A model generated the notes under the pieces. The model did no database searches and had not been told where the DNA came from. It saw only the letters and a program-made list of their open reading frames with translations. Both the position numbers and the translations under genes were made by a program. A DNA stretch of 44,563 nt, taken from positions 1 through 44,563 of the forward strand of contig NZ_VWXK01000045.1 of assembly GCF_011752565.1 (NCBI RefSeq), written 5' to 3'. Shown here one piece after another: positions 33,008 through 42,084 of this stretch; within the stretch, counting starts at the first letter, position 1; each line of letters opens with the position of its first letter. The stretch comes from Pantoea sp. Ap-967. Lineage in GTDB: Bacteria; Pseudomonadota; Gammaproteobacteria; Pseudomonadales; Pseudomonadaceae.

Positions 33008-34996
33008 GTGCCCATCACCTTCCAGGCCCTGTTCGCACCCAGCAGCCCAGCCCTGAAGTTCGCCATCAAGACCGTGCTCGGCGGCGGCCTGGCGTTGTGG
33101 CTGGCCATGCGCTGGGGGTTGGAGCAGCCATCGTGGGCGTTGATGACCGCGTTCATCGTGGCCCAGCCGCTGTCGGGCATGGTGGTGCAGAAGGGCCTGG
33201 CGCGGCTGGCCGGCACCCTGGTCGGCACCTTCATGTCGGTGGTGTTCATCGGCCTGTTCGCCCAAACGCCTTGGCTGTTCCTGATAACCCTGGCGCTGTG
33301 GCTGGCCCTGTGCACGGCAGCCTCGACCCAACTGCGCAGTGCCTGGGCCTATGCCTTCGTGCTGGCCGGTTACACCGCCGCAATCATCGCCCTGCCATCG
33401 ATCGACCACCCCCTGAACGTGTTCGACCAGGCGGTGGCCCGGTGTACCGAAATCAGCCTGGGCATCTGCTGCGCCACGGCCACCAGCGCCTTGCTCTGGC
33501 CCATGCGCGTGGAGCAGCAACTGGCCGGGCAGGCGCGCCAGGCCTGGCAGAACGGGCTACAGGCAGCCAGCGCCATGCTCGCCGGCGAGGACGAGGCGCG
33601 CAAAGGCCTGCTCGATAGCCTGGGGCGTATCGTTGCCATCGATACCCAGCGCGAGCACGCCTGGTTCGAAGGCCCGCGCGGGCGCCTGCGGGCCAAGGCC
33701 ATCAGCAGCCTGAGCCAGCAACTGATGGTACTGCTGCGCATTTCGCGCTCGGTGCGCCGGCAATGGCGGCAACTGGACCCACAGCAGGCCGGGCGCCTGG
33801 CGCCGTGGCTGGGCGATGTGCGTGCGCAACTGGCCAGCCCCGATTCGGCCAGCCTGCTGGTGCTGCGCCAGCGCATCTGGGACGCCGCCCAGGCCGAGCA
33901 CATCAGCTCTGCCGAGCATTACTGCCTGGCCCGCATGGCCCTGCTGCTCGATTACGCCATGGCCGCGACCCAGGCCATGGACGCTGTGGAGGCGGGCAGG
34001 GCGCCCCGGGATACCGCCCAGGGCCTGGCGGTGCACCGGGACTGGTCGTTGGCGTTGCTGTTCGGTTCCCGCAGCGCGTTGGCCTTCCTGGTGATGAGCA
34101 GCTTCTGGCTGGCCACGGCCTGGCCCTCGGCGCCCGGCGGCCTGGTGCTGACCTGCGTAGTCTGCAGCCTGTTCGCCAGCCGTGAGAACGGCGCGCAGAT
34201 CGGCCTGAGCTTTCTGCGCGGGATTTTCCTGGCGATTCCGGCGGCGTTCCTGGTGGGGCAGATCATCCTGCCGCAATGGAGCAGCTTCGCCTTGCTCTGC
34301 CTGGGCATGGGCGTGCCTCTGTTTCTCGGCGCCCTGGGCATGGCCCACCCGCGCACCGGGGCTACGGCGACGTCCTACTGCCTGCATTTCATCGTGCTGG
34401 TGGCACCGCTGAACCACATGAGTTTCGGCGTTGCCAGCATGCTCAACAGCGCCTTGGCCATGCTGATGGGCGTGGGCGCGGCGGTGTTGGCGTTCAGGCT
34501 GCTGGTGTTCCGCCACCCGGCCTGGCTGGGCCGGCGCCTGCGGGCAGCAACCATGGGCGACCTGGTGCGGCTTACCCGGCGCGACCTGCGCGGCGCCGAC
34601 AGTTGGTTTGGCGGGCGCATGGCCGACCGCCTGATGCAGTTGGCGCGCCATGCCAGTGAATTGCCGGCCACCGAACGCAAGCGCTGGGACGATGGCCTGC
34701 ACAGCCTGGACATCGGTGACGAGCTGGTACACCTGCGCATGTGCCTGGCCGTGGCCCAGGCGCCGCTGGGCGGTGCCGAGCGGGATTTCCTGCAGCAGGT
34801 GGAAGCAGTGCTGGCCAAGGGCCCGGCGGTTGGCCGCGAGCAGCGCCTGGACGGCGCCAGCGAGCAGTTCCTGGCCGCCTTGCAGCGCCAGCCGGCCAGC
34901 GACCCTTTGCGCCTGGCCCAGGGCGCGGTACTGCAGTTGCGCAAGAGTTGGGGCAAATGGTGCCGTGCCCAGGAGGATGCCCATGGGGCTGCGTGA
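33008..34996 (+). CDS. FUSC family inner-membrane transporter (AaeB-like)
   Basis: The 662-residue membrane protein has the FUSC two-half layout. An N-terminal bundle of about five helices (residues 18-150, LKFAIKTVLGGGLALWLAMRW onward) is followed by a soluble helical domain (about 160-345). A second bundle (about 355-500, FGSRSALAFLVMSSFWLATAW onward) precedes a C-terminal soluble domain. FUSC proteins such as AaeB and the plant aluminium-activated relatives pump aromatic carboxylates or similar compounds. The next two genes supply a DUF1656 protein and an HlyD adaptor, which makes an AaeXAB-type efflux unit. The start is GTG 33008 with AAGG upstream. The substrate is unknown. Confidence 0.85.
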   Translation: MPITFQALFAPSSPALKFAIKTVLGGGLALWLAMRWGLEQPSWALMTAFIVAQPLSGMVVQKGLARLAGTLVGTFMSVVFIGLFAQTPWLFLITLALWLALCTAASTQLRSAWAYAFVLAGYTAAIIALPSIDHPLNVFDQAVARCTEISLGICCATATSALLWPMRVEQQLAGQARQAWQNGLQAASAMLAGEDEARKGLLDSLGRIVAIDTQREHAWFEGPRGRLRAKAISSLSQQLMVLLRISRSVRRQWRQLDPQQAGRLAPWLGDVRAQLASPDSASLLVLRQRIWDAAQAEHISSAEHYCLARMALLLDYAMAATQAMDAVEAGRAPRDTAQGLAVHRDWSLALLFGSRSALAFLVMSSFWLATAWPSAPGGLVLTCVVCSLFASRENGAQIGLSFLRGIFLAIPAAFLVGQIILPQWSSFALLCLGMGVPLFLGALGMAHPRTGATATSYCLHFIVLVAPLNHMSFGVASMLNSALAMLMGVGAAVLAFRLLVFRHPAWLGRRLRAATMGDLVRLTRRDLRGADSWFGGRMADRLMQLARHASELPATERKRWDDGLHSLDIGDELVHLRMCLAVAQAPLGGAERDFLQQVEAVLAKGPAVGREQRLDGASEQFLAALQRQPASDPLRLAQGAVLQLRKSWGKWCRAQEDAHGAA

Positions 34997-35189
34997 ATGG
35001 GCGTTGGGCGGTGTGCTGCTCAGCCCGTTTCTGATTTATGTACTGATGGCGCTGGCGCTCACCGGGGTGTTGCGCCTGTTGGTGCAAGCCACCCCCCTGG
35101 GGCGCTGGATCTGGCATGAGGCGCTGTTCGACGCAGCGCTGTTCGTGTGTGTGCTGTACCTGGTGGTTCGCCTGCTGGGGCCTTTGTAA
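34983..35189 (+). CDS. DUF1656 small membrane protein (AaeX-like)
   Basis: The 68-residue protein has two transmembrane helices, about 13-34 (LSPFLIYVLMALALTGVLRL) and 47-66 (ALFDAALFVCVLYLVVRLLG), with the DUF1656 signature of a conserved WHxALFD-type segment (IWHEALFDAALF). AGGAGG lies 6 nt before the ATG, and the gene overlaps the FUSC gene by 14 nt. DUF1656 proteins are found beside FUSC and HlyD partners (AaeX) and may help assemble the pump. Confidence 0.88.
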   Translation: MGLREWALGGVLLSPFLIYVLMALALTGVLRLLVQATPLGRWIWHEALFDAALFVCVLYLVVRLLGPL

Positions 35190-35200
35190 GGAGTGATTCG

Positions 35201-36061
35201 ATGCGTGCCGTGGTGCGTACCCTGGTGACCCTGTGTGTGGTCGCCCTTGCCGTTCTGGCCGGCTATGAACTCTGGCGCTACTACATGCTCACGCCCTGGA
35301 CGCGCGATGCGCGGGTGCGCGCCGATGTGGTGGTGATTGCCCCGGACGTGTCGGGCTGGGTGCGCGAGCTCAAGGTGCAGGACAACCAGCCGGTCAAGGC
35401 GGGCGACCTGTTGATGAGTATCGACCGCGAGCGCTTCCAGGCGGCCTTCGACCAAGCCAGTGCGGTGGCCGAAACCCGCGCCCAGCAGTTGCACCTGCGC
35501 GAGCGTGAAGCCGCCCGGCGCAAGGCCCTTGGGCCGGAGGCGATCAGCGCCGAGCTGCGCGAGAATGCCCAGATCAACGCCGCCATCGCCCGTGGCGACC
35601 TGCACGAGGCTGAGGCGCAATTGCAGGTGGCCAAGATCAACCTCGCCCGCAGCGAAGTCCGCGCGCCGCGCAACGGCCATATCACCAACCTGCGCCTGGC
35701 CCAGGGCAACTACGTCAATACTGGGCAGTCGGTGATGGCCCTGGTGGACGATTCGACCTTCTATATCCAGGCCTACTTCGAGGAAACCAAGCTGCCGCGC
35801 ATCCGCGTGGGCGATTCGGTGAAGGTCTGGCTGATGGGGGCGGGCGAACCGATGCAGGGGCATGTCGAGAGCATCAGCCGCGGCATCACCGACAGCAACA
35901 GCAACCCGGATGGCCAACTGTTGCCGGTGGTGGAGCCGACCTTCAACTGGGTGCGGCTGGCCCAGCGCATACCGGTGCGCATCCGCCTGGACCAGATTCC
36001 CGAGGGCATGACCCTGAGTGCAGGTATGACGGCCAGCGTGCAGGTGCATGAGGACCAATGA
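35201..36061 (+). CDS. HlyD family membrane fusion protein (AaeA-like)
   Basis: The 286-residue periplasmic adaptor has an N-terminal membrane anchor (about 7-27, TLVTLCVVALAVLAGYELW). The family's TPWTRDARVRADVVVIAPDV entry comes next, then half a lipoyl domain (VSGWVRELKVQDNQPVKAGD), a short coiled-coil hairpin (about 80-145), the second lipoyl half (APRNGHITNLRLAQGNYV) and a beta barrel (IQAYFEETKLPRIRVGDSV). It connects the FUSC pump to an outer-membrane channel. No OMF gene lies nearby, so a TolC/OprM-type protein encoded elsewhere is likely. GGAG lies 7 nt before the ATG, 11 bp after the DUF1656 gene. Confidence 0.88.
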   Translation: MRAVVRTLVTLCVVALAVLAGYELWRYYMLTPWTRDARVRADVVVIAPDVSGWVRELKVQDNQPVKAGDLLMSIDRERFQAAFDQASAVAETRAQQLHLREREAARRKALGPEAISAELRENAQINAAIARGDLHEAEAQLQVAKINLARSEVRAPRNGHITNLRLAQGNYVNTGQSVMALVDDSTFYIQAYFEETKLPRIRVGDSVKVWLMGAGEPMQGHVESISRGITDSNSNPDGQLLPVVEPTFNWVRLAQRIPVRIRLDQIPEGMTLSAGMTASVQVHEDQ

Positions 36062-36092
36062 GGTGGCAGCCCGTAGGCGCGAGCAACAGGCC

Positions 36093-36851
36093 CTACAGGA
36101 ACATCCCGCCAGAAACCTCCAGCCGCTGCCCGGTAATCCAGCCATTACCCTCATCCAGCAACAGGGCAATCGCTGCGCCGATGTCGTCCGGCAACCCGGC
36201 CCGCCCCAGGGCGGTATTGCTGGCGACGAAGGCATTGAGCTGGCGATTGTCACGCACGGCGCCACCACCAAAGTCGGTTTCGATCGCCCCAGGTGCCAGG
36301 ATGTTCACCCGAATTCCCCGCGCACCGAGTTCCTTGGCCTGGTAGCGGGTTAGCACCTCCATGGCGCCCTTCATCGCCGCATAGGCGGCGTACCCCGGCA
36401 GCGAGAAACGGGCAAGCCCGGAGGAGATGTTGACGATCCGCCCGCCATCGACCAGCAGTGGTAGCAGGTGCTGGGTGAGGAAGAACGGCCCTTTGAACTG
36501 GATGTTCACCAACTGGTCGAACTGCGCCTCGCTGGTTTCGCTGAAGGGGGCATGCAGGCCGATACCGGCGTTGTTCACCAGAAAGTCAAAGTCTTTGCGG
36601 CCGAATTGCTGCTGCAGGGTGTTCCCCAAGCGTTCGGCAAAGCCGCCGAAGCTGCTGCTGTCACTGACATCGAGCTGAAGCATGGCGGCGTTCGCTCCGG
36701 CCTGTTGCAGTTGGCCGGCCACCGCCTGGGCCTCGTCGGCCTTGCTGTGGTAGGTGCCGATGATGTCGATGCCGCGGGCGGCCAGGTGCTCGGCAGCATT
36801 GCGGCCCAGGCCGCGGCTGGCGCCGGTGATCAGTGCAATTTTGCGGGTCAT
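36093..36851 (-). CDS. SDR family NAD(P)-dependent oxidoreductase
   Basis: The 252-residue classical short-chain dehydrogenase has a cofactor motif TGASRGLG (9-16), NNAG (93-96), catalytic Ser143 in NISSG, and YxxxK as Tyr157-Lys161. The C-terminal GRAGLPDDIGAAIALLLDEG and GWITGQRLEVSGGMFL are standard. The start is ATG 36851 with AGGG upstream; the 11-residue extension to 36884 is unlikely. The substrate is unknown. It is divergent from, and probably controlled by, the LysR gene at 36965, and it converges with the HlyD gene with only 31 bp between stops. Confidence 0.9.
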   Translation of the reverse strand: MTRKIALITGASRGLGRNAAEHLAARGIDIIGTYHSKADEAQAVAGQLQQAGANAAMLQLDVSDSSSFGGFAERLGNTLQQQFGRKDFDFLVNNAGIGLHAPFSETSEAQFDQLVNIQFKGPFFLTQHLLPLLVDGGRIVNISSGLARFSLPGYAAYAAMKGAMEVLTRYQAKELGARGIRVNILAPGAIETDFGGGAVRDNRQLNAFVASNTALGRAGLPDDIGAAIALLLDEGNGWITGQRLEVSGGMFL

Positions 36852-36925
36852 GGCGATATCCCTCATGGGTGGCTGATGAGGCACAGGTTATTGGTCGTCA
36901 TGGGGCTGTTAAATCCAGCCAAACC

Positions 36926-36939
36926 GGAAATACTGTTCC
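36926..36939. promoter_or_regulatory. Dyad in the SDR/LysR intergenic region, LysR site candidate
   Basis: GGAAATACTGTTCC has GGAA/TTCC arms and is flanked by AAACCG on both sides (36921 and 36943). It lies in the 113-bp gap between the divergent genes, where LysR-type regulators usually bind. The symmetry is partial. Confidence 0.35.
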
Positions 36940-36964
36940 TTTAAACCGAACAATTGGGCGGCTG

Positions 36965-37912
36965 ATGAACAAGCTTGAGCTGTTGCGTACCTTCGTTCGT
37001 GTCAGCGAGGTGAGCAGTTTTACCGTGGCGGCCGACAGCCTGGGCCTGCCGCGCTCAACGGTGTCCGAGCAGGTGAGGGCGCTGGAGCAGCTACTTGGCA
37101 CGCGCCTGTTCAACCGCACCACGCGGCGCGTTCAGGCCACCCAGGACGGGGCGTTGCTGTATGAACGCAGCAAGGACCTGCTGTCGGGCATGGACGAGAT
37201 CGAGAGCCTGTTCCGCGCCGACGACGTCGAACTGACCGGCTGCCTGCGAGTGGACATGCCAACGATGATGGCCCGGCGCGTAATCATTCCAGCCCTGCCG
37301 CAGTTTCTTGAGCGCTTCCCACGGCTGGAGGTGGAAATCAGCTGCACCGACCGCCAGGTCGACCTGCTGCGCGAGGGCTTCGACTGCGTGATGCGTATCG
37401 GTGCGCTCAGCGACCTGGACGTGGTGGCCCGGCCAGTGGGCCAACTGAGCATGCGCAACTTCGCAAGCCCGGGCTACCTGGCCCGCCACGGTGTGCCACT
37501 GGCCCTGGCGGACCTGGCCGAACACCGGCTGGTGCATTACGTGCGTAACCTGGGCGCACGCAGCGCCGGTTTCGAATACCAGCTCGATGGCCAGGTTCAT
37601 TACCAGGCCATGGCCGGTGTGGTCACGGTGAACAATGCCGAGGCGTACTCGGCGGCCTGCCTTGCCGGGCTCGGGCTGATCCAGGCGCCGGCGGTGGGCG
37701 CGGCGGAGCACATGGCCCGGGGCGAACTGGTCAGCGTGCTGGACGCCTGGCACGCGCCGGCCATGCCGGTGTCGTTGCTGTATGCCCGGCAACGCCATGT
37801 GCCGCGCCGGGTGCAGGCGTTCATGAACTGGCTGGCGGCACTGCTGGCGCCACAGGTCGACCGGCTGGCCGGTGAGGAAAAACCTTGGCGAAGCGAAGGC
37901 CATCTGCGCTAG
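36965..37912 (+). CDS. LysR family transcriptional regulator
   Basis: The 315-residue regulator has an N-terminal winged helix-turn-helix (residues 2-60: LELLRTFVRVSEVSSFTVAA, LGLPRSTVSEQVRALEQLLG, RLFNRTTRRVQATQDG) and a LysR effector-binding domain from about 90 (GCLRVDMPTMMARRVIIPAL, CVMRIGALSDLDVVARPVG). The TTRRVxxT pattern and the C-terminal GLIQAPAVGAAEHM fit the CrgA-type subgroup often found beside oxidoreductase genes. It is divergent from the SDR gene, its probable target. The SD is weak (GGGCGG). The effector is unknown. Confidence 0.88.
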   Translation: MNKLELLRTFVRVSEVSSFTVAADSLGLPRSTVSEQVRALEQLLGTRLFNRTTRRVQATQDGALLYERSKDLLSGMDEIESLFRADDVELTGCLRVDMPTMMARRVIIPALPQFLERFPRLEVEISCTDRQVDLLREGFDCVMRIGALSDLDVVARPVGQLSMRNFASPGYLARHGVPLALADLAEHRLVHYVRNLGARSAGFEYQLDGQVHYQAMAGVVTVNNAEAYSAACLAGLGLIQAPAVGAAEHMARGELVSVLDAWHAPAMPVSLLYARQRHVPRRVQAFMNWLAALLAPQVDRLAGEEKPWRSEGHLR

Positions 37913-37993
37913 GCTGGCACCGTGCATCGCCCATCAGAGGCGAGCGCTACCTGCCTGGCGTGCGTCACTTCCATTGAATTGCGAGGTTACGTC

Positions 37994-38314
37994 ATGGCCA
38001 TCACTTCCCAGGACATCTGCAGCGCCGCCGACCGGCTAAAAGGCTTTGTCGGTTTTCATGGCAAGCGCGGTGTTCATATCGTGCGGTTTTCCGAGGACGC
38101 GTTCGGCATGGACGTGGCGGATGACAGCATCACCCCATGCAACGAGTTCGTCTGGCGGCCCGAGCAGGGCGCGCGCATGGCGCTGTGCAGGGCGCGGTTG
38201 GGGCTGTTGCTGGAGCAGCATGTGGATGACCGGTTGAACATTGGTGAGCCGCTGCGTATTTACCTGCGGCGGGAGGATCTGCCGGAAATCGTCGCCGAAC
38301 GTTCGTTGCGCTGA
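37994..38314 (+). CDS. Hypothetical protein, 106 residues
   Basis: No known domain is recognised. The protein is soluble: an N-terminal helix MAITSQDICSAADRLKGFVG, FHGKRGVHIVRFSEDAFGMD, and a C-terminal LNIGEPLRIYLRREDLPEIV. GAGG lies 9 nt before ATG 37994. Codon use is like that of its neighbours. It begins 81 bp after the LysR gene, so it could be co-transcribed with it, and it ends just before a REP pair. It appears to be a lineage-restricted conserved gene, judged from composition only. Confidence 0.6.
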   Translation: MAITSQDICSAADRLKGFVGFHGKRGVHIVRFSEDAFGMDVADDSITPCNEFVWRPEQGARMALCRARLGLLLEQHVDDRLNIGEPLRIYLRREDLPEIVAERSLR

Positions 38315-38322
38315 ACCTGTGC

Positions 38323-38401
38323 TGGCCTTTTCGCGGGGCAAGCCCGCTCCTACAGGCCGGTGATTACCCTGTAGGAGCGGGCTTGCCCCGCGCAAGGGCC
38401 A
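38323..38401. repeat. Inverted REP pair, the right arm coding
   Basis: GGCCTTTTCGCGGGGCAAGC plus CCGCTCCTACAGG faces CCTGTAGGAGCGGGCTTGCC plus CCGCGCAAGGGCC. The right arm overlaps the last codons of the CHASE4 protein on the minus strand (stop 38364-38366). Confidence 0.9.
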
Positions 38402-40952
38402 CCCCTGGCCCCTGCTGCAACAATGCCTCGAACGCCGCCCGCTCCACGGGCCGACTCAGGTAGTACCCCTGCACCTCATGGCACCTGTCCCGGGTCAGCG
38501 CCTGCAACTGTTGCTCGGTTTCCACCCCTTCGGCCGTTACCGTCAAACCCATCGCCTCGCCCAGGTTGATGATCGCCTGCACCACCGCCCGGTCGGTGCT
38601 GTTGGCATTGCCCAGCCCGGCAATGAAGCGCTTGTCGATCTTGATGCTGTCGAACGGGTAGGTGCGCAGGTAACCCAGCGATGAATAGCCGGTGCCGAAA
38701 TCGTCCATGTTCAGCCGTACGCCCAGTTCCTTGAGGGCGAGCATGGTGCCCAGGGCGCCCTCGATATCGTTGAGCATCACGTTCTCGGTAATCTCAAGTT
38801 CCAGGCGCTGGGCCGGGAAGCCGGTTTCCAGCAGGATATCGCGCACATCGCTGACCACGTCGCTGCGCAGGAACTGCGCCGGCGACAGGTTCACCGACAC
38901 CAGCAGCGGCTGCGGCCACCCCTGGGCGCTGCGGCAGGCCTCGCGCAGCACCCAGCGGCCGAGGGTCACGATCAGCTCGCTTTGCTCGGCCAGCGGGATG
39001 AAGGTGTCGGGGCCCAGCAAGCCCTCCTGCGGGTGCTGCCAGCGCAGCAGCGCCTCGACCGATACGATGCGCAGGTCGCCCAGGCGGTAGCGGGGCTGGT
39101 AATAAAGCACGAATTCGTCGTGCTTCAGCGCCCGGCGCAGGTCGTTTTCCAGCTGGCGACGGTACTGGATCTGCTGGTTCATTTCCGGTGCGAAGTAGCG
39201 CCAGGTGTTCTTGCCGTCAGCCTTGGCCTGGTACAGGGCGATATCCGCGCAACGAATCAGCTCGCCCGCATCGAAGCCCTGGGTGCGGGTTTGGGCGATG
39301 CCGAGGCTGGCACCCACCTGCAGGGGCTGGTCCTCGAAGGTGATCGGTTGCCGCAGCAATTCGATCAGCCGCCGGCACATCCGGTCGACCTCGCTGCGGT
39401 TGTCCAGGCCAGCCAGCACCAGGACGAATTCGTCGCCTCCCAGGCGCGCGACCAGGTCGCCGTCGCGGGTGGTGTCGCGCAGGCGTGCGGCTACTTCCTG
39501 CAGCACGGCATCGCCGGCGCCATGGCCGAGGGAGTCGTTGATCGGCTTGAAGTCGTCCAGGTCGAGCAGCAGCAAGGTCAGTGGCGCTGAATCAGCGCCG
39601 CGCAGCAACGCCTGTTCCAGGTGGCGCGCCAGCTTGTTGCGGTTGGCCAGGCCCGTCAGCGGGTCGTGCAGGGAAAGGTGCTGGATGCGTGCGTGGGCGG
39701 CCACTTCGTCGGTGATATCGCTGGCTGTACCGCGAAAGCCGGCGAGCTTGCCGTCATACAGGATCGCCCGTGCCGAAATTCGGCAGTAGCGGTTCTGGCC
39801 GTTGTGGTCGCGGTAGGCGCAGCGCAGGTTGGCGGGCTGCTCGTTGTCGGCGTCGGCCTGGGCGTCGAGCCAGGGCGAGAGGGGCGTGGTGTCACAGCTG
39901 AGCAGCAGGTTCAGGGGCTGGCCCAGCCAGGTGTCTACCGGGTTGCCGGTTACCCTGACAAACCGTTGCGACAGATAGGTCAGCCGTTGCTGTCGGTCGG
40001 TTTCCCAGATCCAGTCGGAGGCCGCTTCGGCGACTGCACGAAAACGCTGCTCGCTGGCCTCCAGGGCGTGGTTGCTCTGGCGCAGGTGTTCAAGGCTGGT
40101 GTCGATGGCGCGCGAGCTGCGCAAGGCATGGCGGAACAGGTAGAGCATCACCAGGCCCAGCACCAGCAAGGCGCAGACCAGCGGTGGCAGCAGGGCCCAG
40201 AGCAGTTGCCGCCCCGGCAGCGGGCTGGCCCAGGCCAGGCGGTAACCGGTATCGCCCAGGGCAATGTGCTGGTGGCCCGGTTCGTTGGCCTCGTGCTGTT
40301 CCACGTGCATGTGCGCAAGGCCAGCGCTGGCGCCCAGGTGTTCAAGCTTCTGCTCGGTCAGTTGGTCGACGAACAGCATCACCGGTGCCTGGCTGACTTC
40401 CTGGGCGGTGACCTCGCGGTCAGGCCGTACTGCCGCCGCCGTGAGCACGGCAGGGCGGTTGTTGAAGATGACGAAGCGGGTGATCTGCTCACGGCTGCTG
40501 GCGGCTGCGCGGGCCTGGGCGATGATCGGCCCCAGGGGCGCCTCGATGAAGCTGTCGGCTGCGGCCTGGGTTGGCGCGCCCTTGAACAGGGCGTAGGAGG
40601 TGCGCTGGTCGTCGATCACGAACACGCCTTCGTAACCACTGGCGCTGTACAGCGACTCGCCGACATTCTTCTGCTCAAAGGCCCACTGCCAGTCGACCTT
40701 GCCTGCCAGGTGCTCATAGGCGGCGTCCCACACGGCGTAGCTGGACAGGAACTGGCGCGAGGCCAGCAGCCGCTGTTCCAGGGCCTGGGTGGCGTGGAAG
40801 GCGCTGCGCTGCTGTTCCTGCTGGTCGAGGGTGCTGGCAATGTTGAACAGGGCACCAAGGGTGACCAGGCAAGCCAGGCCAAACACGGCGCAGAAGCCGG
40901 CAATCAAGCGGCGGACGGGTAGACGAGGGGTAGGGCTGGCGGTCCTGGCCAT
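38364..40952 (-). CDS. CHASE4-PAS-GGDEF-EAL c-di-GMP turnover protein
   Basis: The 862-residue inner-membrane protein has a helix at about 14-38, then a periplasmic CHASE4-type sensor (45-245, with SSYAVWDAAYEHL and the Y-x-GVFVIDDQ segment). A second helix (250-274) and a PAS domain (295-420, WIWETDRQQRLTYLSQRFVR) follow. GGDEF is at 505-509 with I-site RDGD (496-499), and EAL at 633-635. The EAL catalytic segments NLSPAQFL, LEITEN, DDFGTGYSS, IKID and AEGVET are intact, so both activities are possible. The last nine codons (ARGKPAPTG) are REP sequence. GGAG lies 10 nt before the ATG. It is 55 bp downstream of the MASE2-GGDEF gene on the same strand, perhaps co-transcribed. Confidence 0.9.
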   Translation of the reverse strand: MARTASPTPRLPVRRLIAGFCAVFGLACLVTLGALFNIASTLDQQEQQRSAFHATQALEQRLLASRQFLSSYAVWDAAYEHLAGKVDWQWAFEQKNVGESLYSASGYEGVFVIDDQRTSYALFKGAPTQAAADSFIEAPLGPIIAQARAAASSREQITRFVIFNNRPAVLTAAAVRPDREVTAQEVSQAPVMLFVDQLTEQKLEHLGASAGLAHMHVEQHEANEPGHQHIALGDTGYRLAWASPLPGRQLLWALLPPLVCALLVLGLVMLYLFRHALRSSRAIDTSLEHLRQSNHALEASEQRFRAVAEAASDWIWETDRQQRLTYLSQRFVRVTGNPVDTWLGQPLNLLLSCDTTPLSPWLDAQADADNEQPANLRCAYRDHNGQNRYCRISARAILYDGKLAGFRGTASDITDEVAAHARIQHLSLHDPLTGLANRNKLARHLEQALLRGADSAPLTLLLLDLDDFKPINDSLGHGAGDAVLQEVAARLRDTTRDGDLVARLGGDEFVLVLAGLDNRSEVDRMCRRLIELLRQPITFEDQPLQVGASLGIAQTRTQGFDAGELIRCADIALYQAKADGKNTWRYFAPEMNQQIQYRRQLENDLRRALKHDEFVLYYQPRYRLGDLRIVSVEALLRWQHPQEGLLGPDTFIPLAEQSELIVTLGRWVLREACRSAQGWPQPLLVSVNLSPAQFLRSDVVSDVRDILLETGFPAQRLELEITENVMLNDIEGALGTMLALKELGVRLNMDDFGTGYSSLGYLRTYPFDSIKIDKRFIAGLGNANSTDRAVVQAIINLGEAMGLTVTAEGVETEQQLQALTRDRCHEVQGYYLSRPVERAAFEALLQQGPGVALARGKPAPTG

Positions 40953-41007
40953 GCGCGAGCGGCTCCGTGCTGACTGCAGTCCCTCGCCGAGTGGTCAGCC
41001 TAGGGAT

Positions 41008-42084
41008 TCAATCAGGATAGGCCAGGCGCAGCGTAGTGACCTCGCCAGCGGCGAAATTGACCTGATCGCGGCCACGGCGCTTGGCGCTGTAGAGTGCCTG
41101 GTCGGCCTGCTCCAGCCAGTGTTCGGGCGACTGCAGCTGCGGTTGGAAGGCCGACAGGCCGATGCTCAGGCTGATGCGCAGGTGTGGCAGTTGCGGGTTG
41201 CGGTAATTGCCAACCCGTTCGCGCAGGCGCTCCATGGCCTGGCAGGCCTGGTCTTCGCGGGTGCCGGGCAGGATCACGCAGAACTCGTCGCCACCATAGC
41301 GCCCGGCCTGGTCGCCCTCGCGCAGGTTGCGCTTGAGCTCTTCGCTGAGCTGGCGCAGTACGCAGTCGCCCACCACGTGGCCGAAGGTGTCGTTGATGGT
41401 CTTGAAGTGGTCGATGTCGATCAAGGCGATCACCGCTGCCTGCTGTTGCTGCTGGCAGGCCTGGAAGCGCAGCAGCAGCAAGTCTTTCCACGCGCCGTGG
41501 TTGAGCAGGCCGGTCAGGCTGTCGGTGAGGGTCAGGGCGCTGAGGCGGCGTTTGTGTTCGGCGAGCTTGATCGCCAGGCGAAAGCACACCCAGCCAAGGG
41601 CCAGCGGGTACAGCGTGAGCATGGGCAGGCAGGCGTACACCTGCAGTTGCGAGGTGTTCAATTGCAGGCCAGTGCCCAGCATCAGGCTGGCCAGCAGCAT
41701 ACCGGCCACCTGCGCCGCGGCGCCACGCAGCACCATGCGCCGGCCACCGGCAGCTACATTGTTCATGGTCATCATCGACAGCACGGTGACGGTGGGCAGC
41801 GGGTTGAAATGCATCGCCGCCGTCCAGAAGCCGCCCATCAGCGAGTCCAGCACCAGGTTGCGTTGTTCGGCCTGGTACGGCAGCGGAGCACGCAGCGCCC
41901 ATTGGTAGGCCACATGGGGCCAGAGCAGGCCGTTGAACAGCAGCAGCACCCAGGCCCACAGCGGCAGCGACAGCGGCGCAACGGCGGCGGCCACGCTGAT
42001 CAGGCCGATTCCCAGGCCAATGATGCGCGGTATATAGATACGTTTGACGAAGGAAAGGCCCTTGCCGGTGCGGTTGTCCATCAT
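41008..42084 (-). CDS. MASE2-GGDEF diguanylate cyclase (AdrA/DgcC-like)
   Basis: The 358-residue membrane protein has an N-terminal MASE2 domain (residues 14-105: KRIYIPRIIGLGIGLISVAA, LWAWVLLLFNGLLWPHVAYQ, AMHFNPLPTVTVLSMM) and more helices to about 175. The GGDEF domain has a YGGDEF active site (264-268) and I-site REGD (255-258), so it should make c-di-GMP from two GTP with product inhibition. MASE2 with GGDEF is the layout of enterobacterial AdrA/DgcC, which turns on cellulose synthesis. Whether that link holds here is not shown. ATGs at 42084 and 42081 are both possible. Confidence 0.9.
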   Translation of the reverse strand: MMDNRTGKGLSFVKRIYIPRIIGLGIGLISVAAAVAPLSLPLWAWVLLLFNGLLWPHVAYQWALRAPLPYQAEQRNLVLDSLMGGFWTAAMHFNPLPTVTVLSMMTMNNVAAGGRRMVLRGAAAQVAGMLLASLMLGTGLQLNTSQLQVYACLPMLTLYPLALGWVCFRLAIKLAEHKRRLSALTLTDSLTGLLNHGAWKDLLLLRFQACQQQQQAAVIALIDIDHFKTINDTFGHVVGDCVLRQLSEELKRNLREGDQAGRYGGDEFCVILPGTREDQACQAMERLRERVGNYRNPQLPHLRISLSIGLSAFQPQLQSPEHWLEQADQALYSAKRRGRDQVNFAAGEVTTLRLAYPD

